DNA of 9,503 nucleotides, taken from positions 1 through 9,503 of the forward strand of contig JAFGDF010000127.1 in assembly GCA_016932235.1 (NCBI GenBank). The letters are read 5' to 3'. Below the pieces are notes generated by a model that worked only from the letters and a program-made list of their open reading frames with translations, was not told the origin of the DNA and searched no databases. The stretch's first letter is position 1. Each line of letters starts with the position of its first letter. This document shows positions 6,952-9,503 of this stretch, piece by piece. The translations under genes were made by a program, and so were the position numbers. This DNA comes from Deltaproteobacteria bacterium (GTDB lineage: Bacteria > Desulfobacterota > DSM-4660 > Desulfatiglandales > HGW-15).

Positions 6952-7749
6952 ATGGCAACAACAGCTGATGTCAATCCCTATGAAATGATTGCCTTTACAG
7001 GATCAAGGGTACTGGAAGATCAGACGATTGTGTTCGTGGGTACCGGTCTGCCCATTATTGCCTCGATGCACGCTCAGATGACGCATGCCCCCAACATAAA
7101 CCTTATCTTTGAGGCGGGCTCCCTGGCAGCCATCCTTGACCAGGGCATGCCCATGTCTGTAGGTGACACGAGGGCCTTTCGCAACGCCGTGTACGCAAAA
7201 GGCCTGTGCGCCGTCTTTGATCTGACCCAGAGGGGATACGCTGACTATGCCTTTATCGGAGGGGCCCAGATTGATATGTACGGCAATCTATGTTCCACAT
7301 ACGAAGGCGGCACCTATACCAGGCCAAGGGTCCGGTTCCCCGGAAGCGGGGGCGCCGGCGCCATGGCGGCCAATTGCGAAAAGACCATAGCTATCATGGT
7401 CCTTGAGAAGAGGAGGTTCGTGAAAAAGGTGGATTTCATCACCAGTATCGGATTCGGAGATGGATCTTCCGATTACCGCAAGAAGGCAGGTGTAATGGGA
7501 TCCGGGCCTTACCGGGTTATTACGAACCAGGCCCTGTTCGGCTATGATCGTGACAGCAGGAGAATGATGCTGCTGGAATACCTCCCTGGCAAAAGCCCGG
7601 AGGCTATCCAGGAGCTGGTGGATTTTGATCTCCTTATTGCCCCTGATGTCAAGGAAATGGCCCTTCCCACTGAACATGACCTTATGCTCCTCAGGACAAA
7701 ATGCGACCCCGAGGGCTTTTTCCTCAAGAGGAAGATTGTCGATAAATAG
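6952..7749 (+). CDS. CoA-transferase subunit B, glutaconate CoA-transferase (GctB) type, catalytic subunit
   Basis: This is the beta subunit, which carries the catalytic glutamate that forms the glutamyl-CoA thioester. The 265-residue product aligns from its first residues with Acidaminococcus GctB as I recall it. Shared segments include VGTGLP (29-34), FIGGAQID-YGN, RF-GSGGA and EKRRF. The expected nucleophile is E54 in the motif FEAG, the same position as GctB E54, with alanine where GctB has serine. GGGAGG (6938-6943) lies 8 bases before the ATG and just after the subunit A stop, so the two are one operon and probably coupled. The gene ends 31 bases from the stop of the converging FAD-subunit gene. 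Family and catalytic role are firm. The true substrate pair cannot be read from sequence. Confidence 0.9.
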   Translation: MATTADVNPYEMIAFTGSRVLEDQTIVFVGTGLPIIASMHAQMTHAPNINLIFEAGSLAAILDQGMPMSVGDTRAFRNAVYAKGLCAVFDLTQRGYADYAFIGGAQIDMYGNLCSTYEGGTYTRPRVRFPGSGGAGAMAANCEKTIAIMVLEKRRFVKKVDFITSIGFGDGSSDYRKKAGVMGSGPYRVITNQALFGYDRDSRRMMLLEYLPGKSPEAIQELVDFDLLIAPDVKEMALPTEHDLMLLRTKCDPEGFFLKRKIVDK

Positions 7750-7780
7750 TTTATTGCTGATTCTCGCTGTAAACAACAGT

Positions 7781-8743
7781 TCAGGCGCAGGCCAGTATGG
7801 CCCTTTTGACCATAGTCCGCGCTATCTGTATCTTCCACCTGTTTCTATCGCCCGGAAGGGCCCGGGCATCGGTAACAGCAGCAGCGCCGGCGGCATCCGC
7901 ATTGTCTTCGTTGATAGATCTTCCTCTGATCAATTCTTCGGACTTTAATACGCGGTAGGGCTTGTTGTGCACCGCGTTGAGGCATATCCGCGCGTCTCCT
8001 CCCCCGACCATCGCGGCGCAGTTCACAATGGGAAAATCTATCGACTTCCGAATGGCGAATTTGATGAATGAACTCTTAACTCCCTTAGACGGCGTCGGCA
8101 CCTGTATCTCCGTGACGATCTCGTCCATTGCCAGTATGGTCGACCCCGGTACAGCCATATCCCAGAATTCCTGAGCCTCAATCAATCTCCTGTTGGTTTT
8201 AATCTTCGCGTTCAGCGCCACCAGGGCCGGCGCCGTATCGCCTGGATTTACCGCCAGGCACCTTTTGACCGCCCCGAATATCGAATGGTACCGGTTGTCT
8301 CCCGCCACCGCGTAGCACATCTTGCCGCCTTTGCGCAGGCAATTGAACCTGTTGTCGGGATTCCTGAAATACCAGCACCTCGTGAGCTGGCATATATTGC
8401 CGCCGATTGTCCCCATCTCCCTTATGTGCGGAGATGCCGTTCGGTGCGCCGCCTCCCCAAGCGCCGTATATTTGACCCCCACCACATCGCTTCTCGCAAT
8501 GTCTTCGAGCCTTGTCAAGGCGCCGACCTTAAGCATACCCTCTTCTTCTTTAATGTACTCCAGGCCGGAAATGTTCTTGAGGTTTACCAGGACTTCAGGA
8601 TAGTCAGGCAATATTTCAAATCTCAGCGCGCCCAGGATATCCGTGCCGCCCGCTATGACCGCGGCCTTCCCCGTCCTTAAAATAGATGCGGCTTCGTCAA
8701 TAGTCCTGGCATCAACGTGTCCAAACTTTTTCCATGTCTTCAT
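7781..8743 (-). CDS. FAD-binding subunit (M subunit) of a xanthine-dehydrogenase-family molybdenum hydroxylase
   Basis: This is the flavoprotein subunit that passes electrons between the Fe-S subunit and an external acceptor. In the 320 residues, AGGTD at 31-35 and TIGGN at 112-116 are the FAD-binding signatures of the CO-dehydrogenase/xanthine-dehydrogenase M family. An insert after TIGGN carries C118, C123 (in RCWYFR), C135, C143 and C162. 4-Hydroxybenzoyl-CoA reductase beta and E. coli PaoB have a comparable cysteine insert that binds an extra 4Fe-4S cluster, so one is expected here, probably on C123, C135, C143 and C162. No signal peptide is seen. The protein is probably carried out of the cytoplasm with its Tat-bearing partner. 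The start is 2 bases after the 2Fe-2S gene, with GAGGG just upstream. The substrate of the complex is unknown. Confidence 0.88.
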   Translation of the reverse strand: MKTWKKFGHVDARTIDEAASILRTGKAAVIAGGTDILGALRFEILPDYPEVLVNLKNISGLEYIKEEEGMLKVGALTRLEDIARSDVVGVKYTALGEAAHRTASPHIREMGTIGGNICQLTRCWYFRNPDNRFNCLRKGGKMCYAVAGDNRYHSIFGAVKRCLAVNPGDTAPALVALNAKIKTNRRLIEAQEFWDMAVPGSTILAMDEIVTEIQVPTPSKGVKSSFIKFAIRKSIDFPIVNCAAMVGGGDARICLNAVHNKPYRVLKSEELIRGRSINEDNADAAGAAAVTDARALPGDRNRWKIQIARTMVKRAILACA

Positions 8744-8745
8744 GT

Positions 8746-9420
8746 TTAAGCCCTCTTTAAAGCTTCAGCAGCCTCCAATACGGCAGGCGGATGCTGCTGG
8801 TATGTGCCACAGCGACACAGGTTGCCGCCAAGGGCGTCTCGAACATCAGCCTCGGTTGGATTCGGATTCCTGTCCAGCAGCGCCTTGGCTGTAGCTATAA
8901 ATCCCGGCGTGCAATACCCGCATTGAAAGGCGTTCCACTTGATATAAGACTGGATGATCGGATGCCTGGCTTTGGCAATCCCCTCAGCCGTTTCAATTAT
9001 GGCGCCATCACATTCACAGGCCAGGGTTAAACAGGAAAGAATCGGCCTGCCGTTCATGATCACAGTGCAGGAACCGCAGGCCCCCTGTCCCCCGCACCAG
9101 TCTTTGGGCGAAGTCAGCCCAATCTCATCTCGCAGGAGCTGCCGTAAGCTCCAATGAGGTTCAACCGTATACCTGTACTTTCCGCCATTGACCGTCAGTT
9201 CTATCGCGCTTGTATCCGTTGATGCCGGTATGCTAGCGGCTTCCTCAACAGCGCCCGCTTTGGCCTGCTGTTGCGGTCCTGTATCGGCCGCAAAGGCTAT
9301 TGAGCCCATTGTGGAGCCGCCAATGGCCAGGCCCGCATCCCTCAGGAATTCCCTGCGGGATAAATGGCCAGGTCCTTCCTTGTTTTCCTCTCCCGCTGTT
9401 TTTTTCTTTTCTTCTGACAT
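8746..9420 (-). CDS. Tat-exported 2Fe-2S subunit of the molybdenum hydroxylase
   Basis: This is the small electron-transfer subunit with two 2Fe-2S clusters. In the 224 residues a twin-arginine signal SRREFLR (R22, R23) is followed by a hydrophobic stretch and a possible cleavage at AFA-AD near 44-46. The plant-ferredoxin-type domain has C109, C115, C118 and C130. The helical C-terminal domain has CGYC (167-170) and CRC (202-204). The first gap, C109 to C115, has five residues where many relatives have four. The start at 9420 is preferred over an upstream in-frame ATG near 9498 because GGGAGGGGG lies just before it and the upstream frame overlaps the end of the Mo-subunit gene. A Tat-bearing small subunit recalls periplasmic aldehyde oxidoreductase PaoA. 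The subunit assignment is firm; the substrate is unknown. Confidence 0.92.
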   Translation of the reverse strand: MSEEKKKTAGEENKEGPGHLSRREFLRDAGLAIGGSTMGSIAFAADTGPQQQAKAGAVEEAASIPASTDTSAIELTVNGGKYRYTVEPHWSLRQLLRDEIGLTSPKDWCGGQGACGSCTVIMNGRPILSCLTLACECDGAIIETAEGIAKARHPIIQSYIKWNAFQCGYCTPGFIATAKALLDRNPNPTEADVRDALGGNLCRCGTYQQHPPAVLEAAEALKRA

Positions 9421-9437
9421 TCTACCCCCTCCCTTTT

Positions 9438-9503
9438 TCATATCTTCCCAAGGGCCTTCAGCACCCGGTCCGGAGTGGTCGGGTAATCCATCACCCATTT
9501 CCC
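9438..9503 (-). CDS. C-terminal end of the molybdopterin-binding large subunit, cut by the right edge
   Basis: Reading from the right edge, the last 21 codons give GKWVMDYPTTPDRVLKALGKI and then TGA at 9440-9438. The PTTPDRVLKAL ending matches the usual C-terminus of xanthine-dehydrogenase-family molybdopterin subunits. It lies 17 bases before the 2Fe-2S gene, so the operon order is large, small, then FAD subunit. Everything that would indicate the substrate lies outside the window. Confidence 0.7.
   Translation of the reverse strand, partial: GKWVMDYPTTPDRVLKALGKI

Noticed and set aside
9421..9498. Longer version of the 2Fe-2S subunit starting near 9498
   Set aside because: The added stretch overlaps the out-of-frame end of the Mo-subunit gene, would push the Tat signal far from the N-terminus, and would ignore the strong ribosome binding site before 9420.

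Overview
The window looks like chromosomal DNA of a Gram-negative anaerobe. My best guess is a Desulfobacterota/Syntrophia-type bacterium. This rests on gene content and general protein resemblance (a GctAB-type CoA-transferase, a Tat-exported molybdenum hydroxylase with an Fe-S-type FAD subunit, a four-helix-bundle/HAMP sensor), not on any marker gene, so it is an inference. No rRNA, tRNA, CRISPR array or intact insertion sequence was seen.

Region 1 (about 1-2960, minus strand) is a potassium-uptake operon. trkA encodes the cytosolic double-RCK gating subunit. It is followed with a one-base TGATG overlap by trkH, the K+ channel-like membrane subunit. A possible further reading frame runs off the left edge.

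Region 2 (about 2960-5640) is visibly AT-richer. It begins with a 405-base gap without a convincing gene, which holds a likely trkA upstream region and a short inverted-repeat pair. Then comes a minus-strand two-gene unit: a membrane sensor stub (TM, four-helix-bundle-like extracytoplasmic domain, TM, HAMP, stop) and, 8 bases later, a second, divergent TrkH. The stub has no kinase, methyl-accepting or cyclase output domain. The second TrkH has no TrkA of its own here.

Region 3 (about 5640-7750, plus strand) is a two-gene operon for the A and B subunits of a class I CoA-transferase related to glutaconate CoA-transferase. It lies divergent from region 2. The B subunit keeps the catalytic glutamate at exactly position 54. 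The A subunit has an unusual N-terminal extension of about 50 residues. A palindrome overlaps a candidate -35 box upstream.

Region 4 (about 7781-9503, minus strand, convergent with region 3) is the end of a xanthine-dehydrogenase-family molybdenum hydroxylase operon, ordered Mo subunit (only its last codons are present), 2Fe-2S subunit with a Tat signal, then FAD subunit with a four-cysteine insert expected to hold an extra 4Fe-4S cluster. The Tat signal implies that the assembled enzyme works outside the cytoplasm. Its substrate cannot be read from this window. Any functional link to the CoA-transferase is only suggested by adjacency.
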